DNA from: Rhodococcus sp. HM1
GTDB taxonomy: Bacteria > Actinomycetota > Actinomycetes > Mycobacteriales > Mycobacteriaceae
DNA length: 64,000 bases
Direction: 5' to 3'
Assembly: GCF_023218075.1 (NCBI RefSeq)
Contig: NZ_JALPTB010000020.1
Span: 34,033-98,032, forward strand
The translations under genes and the position numbers were made by a program. Each line of letters begins with the position of its first letter. Positions within the stretch are counted from its first letter, which is position 1. The notes under the pieces were generated by a model. It was not told the DNA's origin. It worked only from the letters and a program-made list of their open reading frames with translations, and did no database searches. This document shows, one piece after another, positions 46,427-54,760 of this stretch.

Positions 46427-47989
46427 GTGGAACACCCCTGGGATCGGCGACTCGGGTTCTGGTGGATCGCGGAGGATCACCCGGACCAAACGGCGATCGT
46501 GGCATCGCCCAGCGGGCAGACCATGTCCTTCGGCGAGCTCGCCGCGGCCGCGCACCGTCTGGTCCACGCGCTGCGGGCGCACGGCATCGGCACCGGAGAC
46601 ATCGTGGCGTACGCGCTGCCCAACGGTGTGGAGCCGATCATCTGGCAGCTCGCCGCGCTGGAGACCGGCATCCGGTACCTCGCGCTCAACCCCGCGCTCT
46701 CGCACACCGAGTTCACCGACATCCTGACCCATTCCGGCGCGACCGCCGTCGCGGTGCACCCGGACTACGCGGACCGGATGGGCAGTGTGAACGACATCCC
46801 CACCATCCGGCTGGCCGTGGCCGTCGGCGGAGACATCCCGGGGTTCGTGCGGTACGAGGATCTGATCGCCGGACAGCCGGACACCGTGCCGGCGGACCGC
46901 ACACTGGGCGGCGCGATCATCTACTCGTCGGGAACCACAGGCAAGCCGAAGGCAATCCTCCGGCCGCTGCCACCGCTGGAGCCGTCGGCAGCGGCCAATG
47001 CGATGTCCACATTCGGGCGCGCGTTCACCTTCCTTCCCTTCGACGGAGTCCACCTGGTCTCCACCGGAATGAATCACGGTGGCTGCCAGAGCTTCTACCT
47101 CGGCGCACTGAATGTCGGGCAGGCACTGGCAATCGGGGGCAAGTTCGATCCCGAGGCCACGCTGCGGATGATCGACGAGCACCGGGTGACGACCGCGTAC
47201 ATGGTGCCCACCCAGTTCGTCCGCTTGCTGAGGCTCCCCGACGAGATCCGCGCCCGGTACGACCACTCGAGCCTGAAGGTGGTCGTGCATTCCGCCGCTC
47301 CGTGTCCTCTCGATGTGAAGCGGCAGATGCTCGACTGGTGGGGCCCGGTCATCTGGGAGACCTACGGCGGCATGGAGGGCGCCGCCACCATCGCCAAACC
47401 GCACCGCTGGCTCGAGAAGCCGGGCACCGTCGGGCGTGCGGTGACGGGGATGACGGTGCGCATCCTCGACGACGACGGGACCGAGCTACCGGCCGGCGAG
47501 ATCGGGAACGTCTACCTCGAGCCGCGGACACCGAGTTTCGAGTACCGCGGCGACCCGGTGGCGACCCGCTCCGCCCACCGGGGCAAGGCCTTCACGATCG
47601 GCGACGTCGGCTACCTCGACGAGGACGGCTACCTGTTCATCTGCGACCGTGCGAAGGACATGATCATCAGCGGCGGCGTGAACATCTATCCCGCCGAGGT
47701 CGAGGGCATCCTCTCCACGCACCCGGCCGTGGCGGACGCCGCGGTGATCGGCGTCCCGGACCCGGAGTGGGGCGAACAGGTCAAGGCGCTCGTTCAGCTC
47801 GCCGCACCCGCGGCACCCACGGATGAGCTGGCCGACGAGCTGATCGCCTGGTGCCGCACCCGCCTTGCCGGATACAAGTGCCCTCGAAGTGTCGAGTTCC
47901 GAATGTCCCTGCCCCGGACGGAGACCGGGAAACTGCTCAAACGCACTCTCCGCGAGGAGTTCTGGGCTTCGAGCGGCCGCCAGGTTTGA
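46427..47989 (+). CDS. AMP-dependent acyl-CoA synthetase
   Basis: 520 residues. P-loop AIIYSSGTTGKPKAILRPLP, A5 WETYGGMEGAATIAKPHRWL, A7/A8 AFTIGDVGYLDEDGYLFICD then RAKDMIISGGVNIYPAEVEG, and the A10 lysine in LPRTETGKLLKRTLREEFW. Unlike the 9752 and 59990 ligases it lacks the GQD insertion. The conserved NHGGCQSFYL segment suggests a bulky acid pocket. GTG 46427 with GGAG upstream is the best start; the frame is open far upstream but only by overlap with the crotonase. Confidence 0.88.
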   Translation: MEHPWDRRLGFWWIAEDHPDQTAIVASPSGQTMSFGELAAAAHRLVHALRAHGIGTGDIVAYALPNGVEPIIWQLAALETGIRYLALNPALSHTEFTDILTHSGATAVAVHPDYADRMGSVNDIPTIRLAVAVGGDIPGFVRYEDLIAGQPDTVPADRTLGGAIIYSSGTTGKPKAILRPLPPLEPSAAANAMSTFGRAFTFLPFDGVHLVSTGMNHGGCQSFYLGALNVGQALAIGGKFDPEATLRMIDEHRVTTAYMVPTQFVRLLRLPDEIRARYDHSSLKVVVHSAAPCPLDVKRQMLDWWGPVIWETYGGMEGAATIAKPHRWLEKPGTVGRAVTGMTVRILDDDGTELPAGEIGNVYLEPRTPSFEYRGDPVATRSAHRGKAFTIGDVGYLDEDGYLFICDRAKDMIISGGVNIYPAEVEGILSTHPAVADAAVIGVPDPEWGEQVKALVQLAAPAAPTDELADELIAWCRTRLAGYKCPRSVEFRMSLPRTETGKLLKRTLREEFWASSGRQV

Positions 47990-48019
47990 TCCGACCCACC
48001 GAGAGAAGGAAGCACCTGT

Positions 48020-48112
48020 ATGAGTGACTCCCGAACATGCGTCGCGGCACCCGCCTCCCCGACCGGTGCCGTCGCCCGCCCGAGCGGCGTCCACACGCAG
48101 GGGTTCCGGTGA
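48020..48112 (+). CDS. Possible 30-residue leader ORF before thioesterase
   Basis: ATG 48020 has the strongest ribosome binding site nearby (AGAAGGAAG) and reads MSDSRTCVAAPASPTGAVAR to a TGA that overlaps the thioesterase GTG start as GTGA. The peptide has no recognisable domain. It may couple ligase-to-thioesterase translation or simply be chance. Confidence 0.35.
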   Translation: MSDSRTCVAAPASPTGAVARPSGVHTQGFR

Positions 48113-48984
48113 CGGCCGAACACAGTGCCGCCTCGACGGCGCGGTCGCACTCGGTGGCCGCGTCCGGCACCCTGGCGGCAACGGTCGCCGAGGCCCTGAC
48201 CCTCACCTCGACCGGACCCGACACCTTCGTCGCGGCGAGGGCCGGCGCCGACGATCCCCGCGGACTCTACGGAGGCCGGCTCACCGCGCAGGCGCTGCGC
48301 GCCGCGTCCCACACCGTTCCCGACGAGCGACTGGCGCACTCACTGCACAGCTATTTCCTCGCTCCCGGCGACGCCACCAAGCCGATCACGTACACCGTCG
48401 GACGGGAGCGCGACGGGGGCCGCTTCTCGGTCCGGCGGGTCGTCGCCAGCCAGGAGGGAGTACCGATCCTGAACCTGGAGGCGTCGTTCCAGCAGATCCA
48501 GCCGGGCGCCGACTACCAGGCCGAGGCGATGCCCGACACCACTCCGCCGGAGGCGTTATCGACGGTTCGTCAGGACCCGCGGATGCTCGACCTGGACGTC
48601 CGCATCCCCCATGACGACGAGGCTTATCACCGCTGGCCGACGCGGCTGTGGGTCCGCATCAAGACATCGCTGGGCGACGACGCGAACCTCCGCGCCTGCG
48701 GGCTGGTCTTCGTCTCCGACATGTGCACCGGGCTGTCGAAAGCCCCGCTGGTCAAGCACGTCGGCATCCTGCCGAGCATCGATCACAGCGTGTGGATCCA
48801 CCGTGGCTGCGATCCGAACCGGTGGCTGCTGCTCGATCTGGCCCCGGAGTCGACCTCGCACGGACGAGGCATGTACACCGGGCGCATCTACGACGAGAAC
48901 CGGGTGCTCGTCGCGAACCTCGCGCAGGAGTCGCTGTTCCGGCTCCGCAACTCGCACGGGCGCCCCGGACCGTCGCGGACCTGA
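48109..48984 (+). CDS. Acyl-CoA thioesterase II (TesB family)
   Basis: 291 residues, double hot-dog fold. The N-terminal half has GLYGGRLTAQALRAASHTVP and LAHSLHSYFLAPGDATKPIT, the C-terminal half IDHSVWIHRGCDPNRWLLLD followed by RGMYTGRIYDENRVLVANLA; the Asp, Gln and Thr/Ser positions of TesB are retained (ASFQQIQPGADYQAE is the half boundary). It hydrolyses acyl-CoA to recycle CoA when the pathway stalls or to release a product. GTG 48109 chosen; an ATG in the same frame at 48037 has no ribosome binding site. Confidence 0.85.
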   Translation: MTAEHSAASTARSHSVAASGTLAATVAEALTLTSTGPDTFVAARAGADDPRGLYGGRLTAQALRAASHTVPDERLAHSLHSYFLAPGDATKPITYTVGRERDGGRFSVRRVVASQEGVPILNLEASFQQIQPGADYQAEAMPDTTPPEALSTVRQDPRMLDLDVRIPHDDEAYHRWPTRLWVRIKTSLGDDANLRACGLVFVSDMCTGLSKAPLVKHVGILPSIDHSVWIHRGCDPNRWLLLDLAPESTSHGRGMYTGRIYDENRVLVANLAQESLFRLRNSHGRPGPSRT

Positions 48985-49080
48985 CCTCACGGGTGGCTTC
49001 GACACCGGAACACCCCTGGATTCGGGTCCGGATCGGCGCCGTGGCGATGCGCCGGGACCGAGGAACGAACGCCGCCGGCG

Positions 49081-50049
49081 TCAGTGTCGGCCGGGCAGGT
49101 CGACCTCGTCGACCGTCTTGTCGGCGCGTAGTCCCCGCCAGCTCGGATGCCGCAGGCTCCCGCCCGCGTACTCCCGGTACTCGACCTCCCCCACCAACGT
49201 CGGCTCCACCCAATGGACTCCGTGAGTCTCCCGCTTCGGCGGTGCGACGGACAGCGGGCTGGTGGATCGCTCCAACGGACGCAACCGGGACCGCAACTCC
49301 CGGCGGGTCGCGGCAGCGAACCCGGTGCCGACGCGACCGATGAACACCAACCGACCCTCGTCGTCGTGCGCCCCGAGCAGCAGCGAGCCGATACCTCCGG
49401 CCGCTTTGCCCGCTCCGGGGGTCCAACCGACGACCACTCCCTCGGTAGTGCGGCGCAGCGGTGTCTTGATCCAGCTCGACGCGCGGGTGCCCGGCAGATA
49501 CGGGCTGTCGGGGTCTTTGGCGACGATGCCTTCGAGACCGTTCTCCCGCGCCACCTCGAGCATGGTCGCGGCGTCGACGTCGCTCCAATAGGGCGACAGC
49601 TGCACCCGTGCACTGGGGGTGATCAGGTCGTCGAGCACGGCCCGCCGTTCGAGATAGGGCAGATCGATTGTGGAGTCGCTGTCGACGGCGAGCACGTCGA
49701 ACAGGTACATCATGACCGGCACATCAGCGCGCAGCTGTTCGGTGGGGCGCTGGACATGCATCCGGCGTTGCAGCCGAGCGAAAGACGGCCGCCCATCGCT
49801 GTCGAGGGCGACGATCTCCCCGTCGAGGACGCAGTCCCTGCCCTCGACCGCGGTGAGCACCGGATCCGGGAGCTCGGGAAAGGTGCGACTGATGTCGTTG
49901 CCGGCGCGGCTGGTCGACCGGCACTGTCCGCCCTCGACAGTGATCAGGGCGCGTTGGCCGTCCCACTTCATCTCGAACACCCGATTGCCGCTCGGTGGTT
50001 CACCGAGGGTCGCCAACATCGGGGACAGCCGAGGGGAGACAGAGGCCAT
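49081..50049 (-). CDS. ATP-dependent DNA ligase (LigC/LigD ligase-domain type)
   Basis: 322 residues. Motif I FEMKWDGQRALITVEGGQCR holds the lysine that becomes adenylated; later CVLDGEIVALDSDGRPSFAR (motif III/IIIa region), GLEGIVAKDPDSPYLPGTRA (motif IV) and SSWIKTPLRRTTEGVVVGW (motif V), then an OB domain ending in VDLPGRH. A compact ligase for nick sealing or repair, similar to actinobacterial accessory ligases. No Ku, polymerase or nuclease partner in the window. ATG 50049. Confidence 0.88.
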   Translation of the reverse strand: MASVSPRLSPMLATLGEPPSGNRVFEMKWDGQRALITVEGGQCRSTSRAGNDISRTFPELPDPVLTAVEGRDCVLDGEIVALDSDGRPSFARLQRRMHVQRPTEQLRADVPVMMYLFDVLAVDSDSTIDLPYLERRAVLDDLITPSARVQLSPYWSDVDAATMLEVARENGLEGIVAKDPDSPYLPGTRASSWIKTPLRRTTEGVVVGWTPGAGKAAGGIGSLLLGAHDDEGRLVFIGRVGTGFAAATRRELRSRLRPLERSTSPLSVAPPKRETHGVHWVEPTLVGEVEYREYAGGSLRHPSWRGLRADKTVDEVDLPGRH

Positions 50050-50140
50050 GACCCGAGTCTGCTGCACCAGGCCGAACGGCATTGCCGAACCGCGTACCGC
50101 CTCCGGTCCTCATCGCGGAGGAGTTGCCGAGTTCGTCCGA

Positions 50141-51322
50141 TCAGCGGGGAGGCTCGACGTTCCACTTCGACGCCTGCGCGCCGAAGGCCACGCGGTGGAA
50201 CGCGTCGAGCGCTCCATCGATGGGATGCGGTGTGGGCCTGCCGGAGGCGTCGAGTTCGTTCCAGCGCTGCCGGTTGATCGCCACCGTCATCTGTCTCCTC
50301 CCATCGGCCCGCGTCATCGTGATCGCGCCGCCACCCCACACGGAACCGTCGTGACCCCAGAACGTCCCCTGACCGGGAACCTCCTTGCGGTGCAGGCCGA
50401 GCCCGTAGTCGACGATCGTGCCTTCGAACGAGACGACAGGCACGGTCTGCTGCATCTGTGTCAGCATGTCCGGGCCGAGGATGTCGCCGGCCAGCAGGGC
50501 GGCGAAGAACCGGTTGAGATCGGCAGTGGTGGAGATCAACGATGCGGCCGGCCCGACCCAGGACATGTCGAAGACGCTGTAGTCGCTCAGCGGCGGGTTC
50601 ATGCCGAACCACGACTCGTACAACCGCGAATGCGGGCCGTCGACCTCGGGACCGGACGGGAATCCGGTGTCCGCCAAGCCCGCCCGGGCGATGAGGGCGT
50701 CGTCGATGTGCTGTTCGGCGGATATACCGGTGATCAACTCGATGAGTTGGCACAACAGAAGGTAGTTGGTGTTGGAATATCGGCCTGGTGACGTACCGGG
50801 AGCGACGGCCGTCGACGCGCGGACGCCCATCTCGATCAGGTCCAGCGGGTCGAATCGTGTGAATCGATTGTCGTCGAGGCTGCGCGGTGAGGTGTCGGCC
50901 ACCACCGGGAACGCGGCCAGCGACGGATAGGCCGTCGGCAGGTAGTCGGCGAGACCGCTGGTGTGGTTCAGCAGCATCCGCACGGTGATGGCATCACCGC
51001 GGCCGCCGGGGACGAGGTTCGGCAGATACCGGCGGATCGGTGCGTCGAGATCGACGGCACGCCGCTCCACGAGTTGCAGAACGGCGGCCGCGACGAAGGT
51101 CTTGGAGATGCTGCCCACGCGGTGACGCATCCCGGGGGTCACGGGTGCGCGCGTGACGAGATCGGCGACGCCTGCGGCGCCGCGCCACACATCGTCACGC
51201 ACACGGACTTCGGCGAAGATCCCCGGGATTCCTGCAGCGTGGACGTCGCCGGCCGCGGCTTCCAGAACAGTGGTTTCCAGGGCGCCGGTTCGGACGAGGT
51301 CGGTCATCGGAGTGTCGGTCAT
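50141..51322 (-). CDS. Serine beta-lactamase-like hydrolase (class C/esterase)
   Basis: 393 residues, no signal peptide. Active-site SxxK is in HRVGSISKTFVAAAVLQLV, YxN in GRYSNTNYLLLCQLIELITG, and the third motif is FWGHDGSVWGGGAI. These penicillin-binding-protein-like hydrolases act as cytoplasmic or secreted esterases, D-aminopeptidases or beta-lactamases. ATG 51322 has AAGGAG and overlaps the previous gene's stop as ATGA; the ATG at 51307 is second best. Probably co-transcribed with the membrane protein and controlled by the TetR gene divergent from it. Confidence 0.85.
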   Translation of the reverse strand: MTDTPMTDLVRTGALETTVLEAAAGDVHAAGIPGIFAEVRVRDDVWRGAAGVADLVTRAPVTPGMRHRVGSISKTFVAAAVLQLVERRAVDLDAPIRRYLPNLVPGGRGDAITVRMLLNHTSGLADYLPTAYPSLAAFPVVADTSPRSLDDNRFTRFDPLDLIEMGVRASTAVAPGTSPGRYSNTNYLLLCQLIELITGISAEQHIDDALIARAGLADTGFPSGPEVDGPHSRLYESWFGMNPPLSDYSVFDMSWVGPAASLISTTADLNRFFAALLAGDILGPDMLTQMQQTVPVVSFEGTIVDYGLGLHRKEVPGQGTFWGHDGSVWGGGAITMTRADGRRQMTVAINRQRWNELDASGRPTPHPIDGALDAFHRVAFGAQASKWNVEPPR

Positions 51323-51780
51323 CGGAGTGTCTCCTTCCGTTCGGAGGTGCGGCGCCACAGCAGGACGACCGCGACGAGTCCGGCCACGCACGGCGCCAGT
51401 CCCGTCCACCCGACGATGGCGGGCAGCGCGGTGTCGCCGGAGGTGTCCCGGACGGTCAGGTCCAACAGGGCGATACCGGTGGCGACGATCCACAGGCCGG
51501 TGGCGAGCAGTCGCGCCCACGATGCGTTCCGGCGTGCCACCCAGAGGGTGGTGAGCCAGCCCAGGGTGCCGAGGACACCCAGAACGATCAGGTAGGTCAG
51601 GTAGATGTCGGTGGCCGCATCGATGCGGTCCTGGGTGAAGGACGGGTAGCCCGCGCGGACGTGTGCGGTGATGCCGGAGTTCGTCTGGCTGCCGTAGACG
51701 GCGATCGCGGAGACGACCGTGAGGACGCACCCGACGAGCAGGGCCACTGTCGAGGAGCGGGAAATGCGTGTCGTGTTCAT
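51319..51780 (-). CDS. Small four-helix membrane protein
   Basis: 153 residues with four hydrophobic segments: STVALLVGCVLTVVSAIAVY, IYLTYLIVLGVLGTLGWLTT, WARLLATGLWIVATGIALLD and the last near IVGWTGLAPCVAGLVAVVLL. Family not recognised; small actinobacterial membrane proteins of this shape are often annotated as hypothetical. It is the first gene of a two-gene unit and lies directly downstream of two TetR-like operators, so its expression is probably repressed by the divergent regulator. Confidence 0.7.
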   Translation of the reverse strand: MNTTRISRSSTVALLVGCVLTVVSAIAVYGSQTNSGITAHVRAGYPSFTQDRIDAATDIYLTYLIVLGVLGTLGWLTTLWVARRNASWARLLATGLWIVATGIALLDLTVRDTSGDTALPAIVGWTGLAPCVAGLVAVVLLWRRTSERKETLR

Positions 51781-51806
51781 GACCGTGGGCTCTCTGGATG
51801 CAAAGT

Positions 51807-51852
51807 CTTACGACGTAAGTCTTACTGCTTCCACGGTAGACTTACGCCGTAA
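51807..51852. promoter_or_regulatory. Twin TetR-type operators
   Basis: CTTACGACGTAAG (51807-51819) and TTACGCCGTAA (51842-51852) are inverted repeats with the same arms around a single central base, 34 bp apart, between the divergent membrane-protein and tetR genes. Position and symmetry fit an autoregulated TetR repressor. Confidence 0.7.
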
Positions 51853-51879
51853 AACATGTCAACGGATCGAGGAGCCGCA

Positions 51880-52560
51880 ATGCCCGGTCACCGCCCCCAC
51901 GGACAGCATGCGGGCCTGAATCCACAGGTCATCCTGGACGCCGCCATCGACTTGGCCGACTCGCAGGGACTCGCGGCACTGTCGATGCGACGCCTCGGCG
52001 CCACACTCGAGGTCGAGGCGATGACGCTGTACCACTACTTCCCGAACAAGGCTGCACTGCTGGACGGCATCGTCGAACGGCTCGTGTCCGCGGCGGAGCT
52101 GCCGATCGGGACCGATACGGACTGGAAGGACGGACTGCGTCGCTATGCCCGGTCCGGGTTGGACACTCTCGCAGCCCACCCGAACCTGGTCCCGCTCATG
52201 CTGTCTCGGCCCGGCACCACGGCCGGAAACCATCGGGTGATGGAGACGCTGCTGCAGGTTCTGACCCGGGCGGGATTCGATCCGCGCACCGCGCTGGACC
52301 TGCTGTACGCACTCAATTCCCTGATCGTGGTCCACGGTGCCGTCCGCGCCGGGTCCGATTCCCCGCAGCCGCACGGTGAGGAAGGCCAGACCAGCCGCCT
52401 CGCCGAACTGTCGCCCGAGGACTATCCGCTCCTGACCGCCGCCGCCAGGGACAGTGCCGGACGTGGGCCGACAGCTCGATTCGACGCCGCCGTCGACGCG
52501 TTGATCACCGGGTTCGCCGCCGCGGGGCCGACTCCGCACCCGAAATCAGCAGTGCAATGA
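51880..52560 (+). CDS. TetR-family transcriptional regulator
   Basis: 226 residues. LNPQVILDAAIDLADSQGLA and LSMRRLGATLEVEAMTLYHYF form the helix-turn-helix (about residues 20-55); KAALLDGIVERLV begins the connecting helix. The C-terminal domain with LDLLYALNSLIVVHGAVRAG is the TetR_C ligand-binding type. ATG 51880 has GAGGAG six bases upstream; an ATG at 51856 is possible but lies within operator-promoter sequence. Likely represses itself and the divergent membrane protein-hydrolase unit through the twin operators. Confidence 0.87.
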   Translation: MPGHRPHGQHAGLNPQVILDAAIDLADSQGLAALSMRRLGATLEVEAMTLYHYFPNKAALLDGIVERLVSAAELPIGTDTDWKDGLRRYARSGLDTLAAHPNLVPLMLSRPGTTAGNHRVMETLLQVLTRAGFDPRTALDLLYALNSLIVVHGAVRAGSDSPQPHGEEGQTSRLAELSPEDYPLLTAAARDSAGRGPTARFDAAVDALITGFAAAGPTPHPKSAVQ

Positions 52561-52571
52561 GTTATCTGATT
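52558..52571. promoter_or_regulatory. 14-bp motif shared with gntR-aldehyde dehydrogenase promoter
   Basis: TGAGTTATCTGATT occurs here and, reversed, at 54722-54735, with GCAAT just before it in both. It contains a small ATC-N-GAT dyad. Likely binding site for the GntR protein encoded between the two copies. Confidence 0.5.
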
Positions 52572-52622
52572 TGGAGCCCGAAAATGCTCCGAATCAGTCG
52601 GCTCGCTGCTACGGTCGGCCAG

Positions 52623-53717
52623 GTGAACGACGATGTCCCGAGCCCGGGCGAGATCACCGCCGACACCCCCTTCACGACCGACGACGACATGTATCACCAG
52701 CCGCCGAACGACGATCCGTACTGGGTCGAAACCAACTGGTGGTCCTTCAACATCCCCGAACGCCACATCGGCGGGTGGCTGCACGCGCGGTTCGACGTCA
52801 ACCGCGGAGTGGTCACCTGGCGCGTGTTCGTATGGGACCCCAGCGGCGCCGACCTCGGTCGCCTCGCCTACTACCGCACCGGCGTCGATCAGCCCATGCC
52901 GGAGCATCCCGACCTGCGGGACATCACGTTCCCGGGCGGGGGTTTCTCGGTGAAGATGGTCGAACCGCTGATGCGCTACGAGATCGGGTATTCCGATCCG
53001 GACAACGGTTTCGCCGTCGCGTTCGAGCACCGGGCCGTCCACCCGCCCCGCCGGTTCACCCCGGGCGAGCCACCCGCGATGTACAGCCCGCACCTGGACC
53101 AACTGGGGCACCAGGTCGGCGAGCTGGTGCTGCGCGGCGAGTCGATCACCATCGACTCCTACTCGATCCGGGACCGCACGTGGGGTCCCCGCGGTGGTCA
53201 CCACATGCGGAGCCGTAAGCCGTCCTACCAGCGCGGAGAGCACCGGGTGCTGCATCCGGGCGGCCCCCGGTGGCGGGAGATCGAACGCGAACGCGGACGC
53301 GGCCGGATCCAGTACATCTTCGGGCACTCCGGACCGAACACCGGGTTCCTCGGCTTCGTCCGCCCCCAGGACGGGGATGCGGCGGGCTGGTCACCCCTCA
53401 ACCACGGATGGCTGTTGCGGGACGGCCGGTTCGAGCGTCTCGACAAGACGGCGTCGCGGATGCGCAACTTCCGTGATCCTCGCACCGGCTGGAGCGCGCA
53501 CATGGAGGTCGACCTGACGGATCTCAGCGGGCGCAGCATGACCGCCGAAGGCTTCTCCGTGGCCCACATGTGCGAAGGCGGACGGGGCAGCAACGCGCTC
53601 ATGCGATGGGAGTTCGACGGCGAGATCGGCTGGGGCGAAGACCAGGACGGCTGGACGCGATCCCACTGGACGAAGTTGATGAACGCACTGCGTGCGACCC
53701 GAAGCCAGGAGGCGTGA
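52623..53717 (+). CDS. Conserved hypothetical protein (DUF7065-like, AttH/lipocalin-type fold)
   Basis: 364 residues from GTG 52623; ATG 52584 or 52557 are other starts, but the latter overlaps the operator-like motif. Tryptophan-rich beta structure: YWVETNWWSFNIPERHIGGW, VVTWRVFVWDPSG, and the marker SYSIRDRTWGPRGGHH, followed by FGHSGPNTGFLGFVRPQDGD. This resembles the carotenoid 1,2-hydratase/AttH-like double-lipocalin proteins common in actinobacterial lipid and steroid clusters. Function unknown; it may bind or modify a hydrophobic pathway intermediate. Intact frame, soluble. Confidence 0.6.
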   Translation: MNDDVPSPGEITADTPFTTDDDMYHQPPNDDPYWVETNWWSFNIPERHIGGWLHARFDVNRGVVTWRVFVWDPSGADLGRLAYYRTGVDQPMPEHPDLRDITFPGGGFSVKMVEPLMRYEIGYSDPDNGFAVAFEHRAVHPPRRFTPGEPPAMYSPHLDQLGHQVGELVLRGESITIDSYSIRDRTWGPRGGHHMRSRKPSYQRGEHRVLHPGGPRWREIERERGRGRIQYIFGHSGPNTGFLGFVRPQDGDAAGWSPLNHGWLLRDGRFERLDKTASRMRNFRDPRTGWSAHMEVDLTDLSGRSMTAEGFSVAHMCEGGRGSNALMRWEFDGEIGWGEDQDGWTRSHWTKLMNALRATRSQEA

Positions 53718-53775
53718 GCGAGGAGTTCGCCCCGGCGTCGGGACGATCACACCGACGATACGAAAGCCGCACTCC

Positions 53776-53793
53776 TACACGAAGTTCCGTGTA
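53776..53793. terminator. Small hairpin between convergent genes
   Basis: TACACG (53776-53781) pairs with CGTGTA (53788-53793) around six bases. It lies in the 92-bp gap between the convergent hypothetical gene and gntR. Weak, but correctly placed for a bidirectional terminator. Confidence 0.35.
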
Positions 53794-53809
53794 CGGCCGG
53801 ACTCGGACG

Positions 53810-54607
53810 TCAGTTGAAGAGGTCGACGACCGACTCCGAAGCGAACCGGCCCCAGAGCATCTTCTTGGCGGACGTGGCCATATGTCGCTGCCAATGCTGT
53901 TCCGCCGCATCGGCATCGCCCGCCTCGACGAGTTTGACAGTCTTGCGGAACGCCCGGATGGTGCGCTTGAACTGAACCTCGACCTCGGTCGTGTCGGTCG
54001 TGCGGGACACCACCCGTGACATGTGGGTCGAGACCACGTCACCGATGATCCGACCCAGCAGCCCGAGCGTCCGGTTGCCGGCACGCTCGAGGATGAGGTC
54101 GTGGAAGCGGAACGCCGTCGCGGACCACTCGTCGAAGTCGGCCCCTTCCGTGCCCGCGTCGACCAGGATCGCGAGCTTGTCGATGACCGCGGTGAGGTCC
54201 TTGATGTCCTCCTCGCTGCGCCGGGTCGCCAGCATTCGCACAGCAGCGGGCTCGAGCACGGTGCGCGCCTCGTAGAGGTCGGCCAGCGTCGTGCTCTCGA
54301 TCTGCAACAGCAACCCGACGTACCGCGCGGCCACCGCGACGTCCGGGGACATGACCTGCACGCCACCGCGCGAACCGCGCCGCACCACGATCAGCGACTC
54401 GTTCTCCAGGATCCGGAACGCCTCGCGCAAGGTGGGACGGGAGACGTCGAACCGCTGCCCCAATACGGTTTCGGGCGGAAGCGTGTCCCCCGGCTTGAGG
54501 ATGCCGCGCACGATCTGGCTACGAAGCTGCTGGGCGATCACCTCTGCGGTCTTCGGCACCTGGATCCGGTGGGGAAGTTCGTTCTCATCGACGGAGCGGT
54601 TCGACAA
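53810..54607 (-). CDS. GntR-family regulator, FadR subfamily
   Basis: 265 residues. Winged helix: VPKTAEVIAQQLRSQIVRGI, KPGDTLPPETVLGQRFDVSR and PTLREAFRILENESLIVVRR, then GGVQVM as wing. The C-terminal FCD domain follows, with ADLYEARTVLEPAAVRMLAT, FRFHDLILERAGNRTL and the conserved His positions for metal or ligand. Start appears to be TTG 54607 (GGAAGG upstream); GTG 54559 would leave the winged helix intact. Divergent from the aldehyde dehydrogenase. Probably senses an acid or acyl-CoA from the module it sits in. Confidence 0.88.
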   Translation of the reverse strand: MSNRSVDENELPHRIQVPKTAEVIAQQLRSQIVRGILKPGDTLPPETVLGQRFDVSRPTLREAFRILENESLIVVRRGSRGGVQVMSPDVAVAARYVGLLLQIESTTLADLYEARTVLEPAAVRMLATRRSEEDIKDLTAVIDKLAILVDAGTEGADFDEWSATAFRFHDLILERAGNRTLGLLGRIIGDVVSTHMSRVVSRTTDTTEVEVQFKRTIRAFRKTVKLVEAGDADAAEQHWQRHMATSAKKMLWGRFASESVVDLFN

Positions 54608-54721
54608 TTTCTCTACGCCTTCCGAATTCCCTGACCAGCAAGCCGGATCAGCCTAACACCGACGGACGTCACTTCACTTCGCCGTTTCGGCACTCGATTC
54701 AACTGCACCATTGTACGGTTG

Positions 54722-54735
54722 AATCAGATAACTCA
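54722..54735. promoter_or_regulatory. 14-bp motif in divergent gntR-aldehyde dehydrogenase promoter
   Basis: AATCAGATAACTCA, exact reverse complement of the copy at 52558-52571. It lies 26 bp before the dehydrogenase ATG and 114 bp from the gntR start. A repressor here would block the dehydrogenase promoter. Confidence 0.5.
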
Positions 54736-54760
54736 ATTGCAAGATTGCGGGGGTGCGCGC

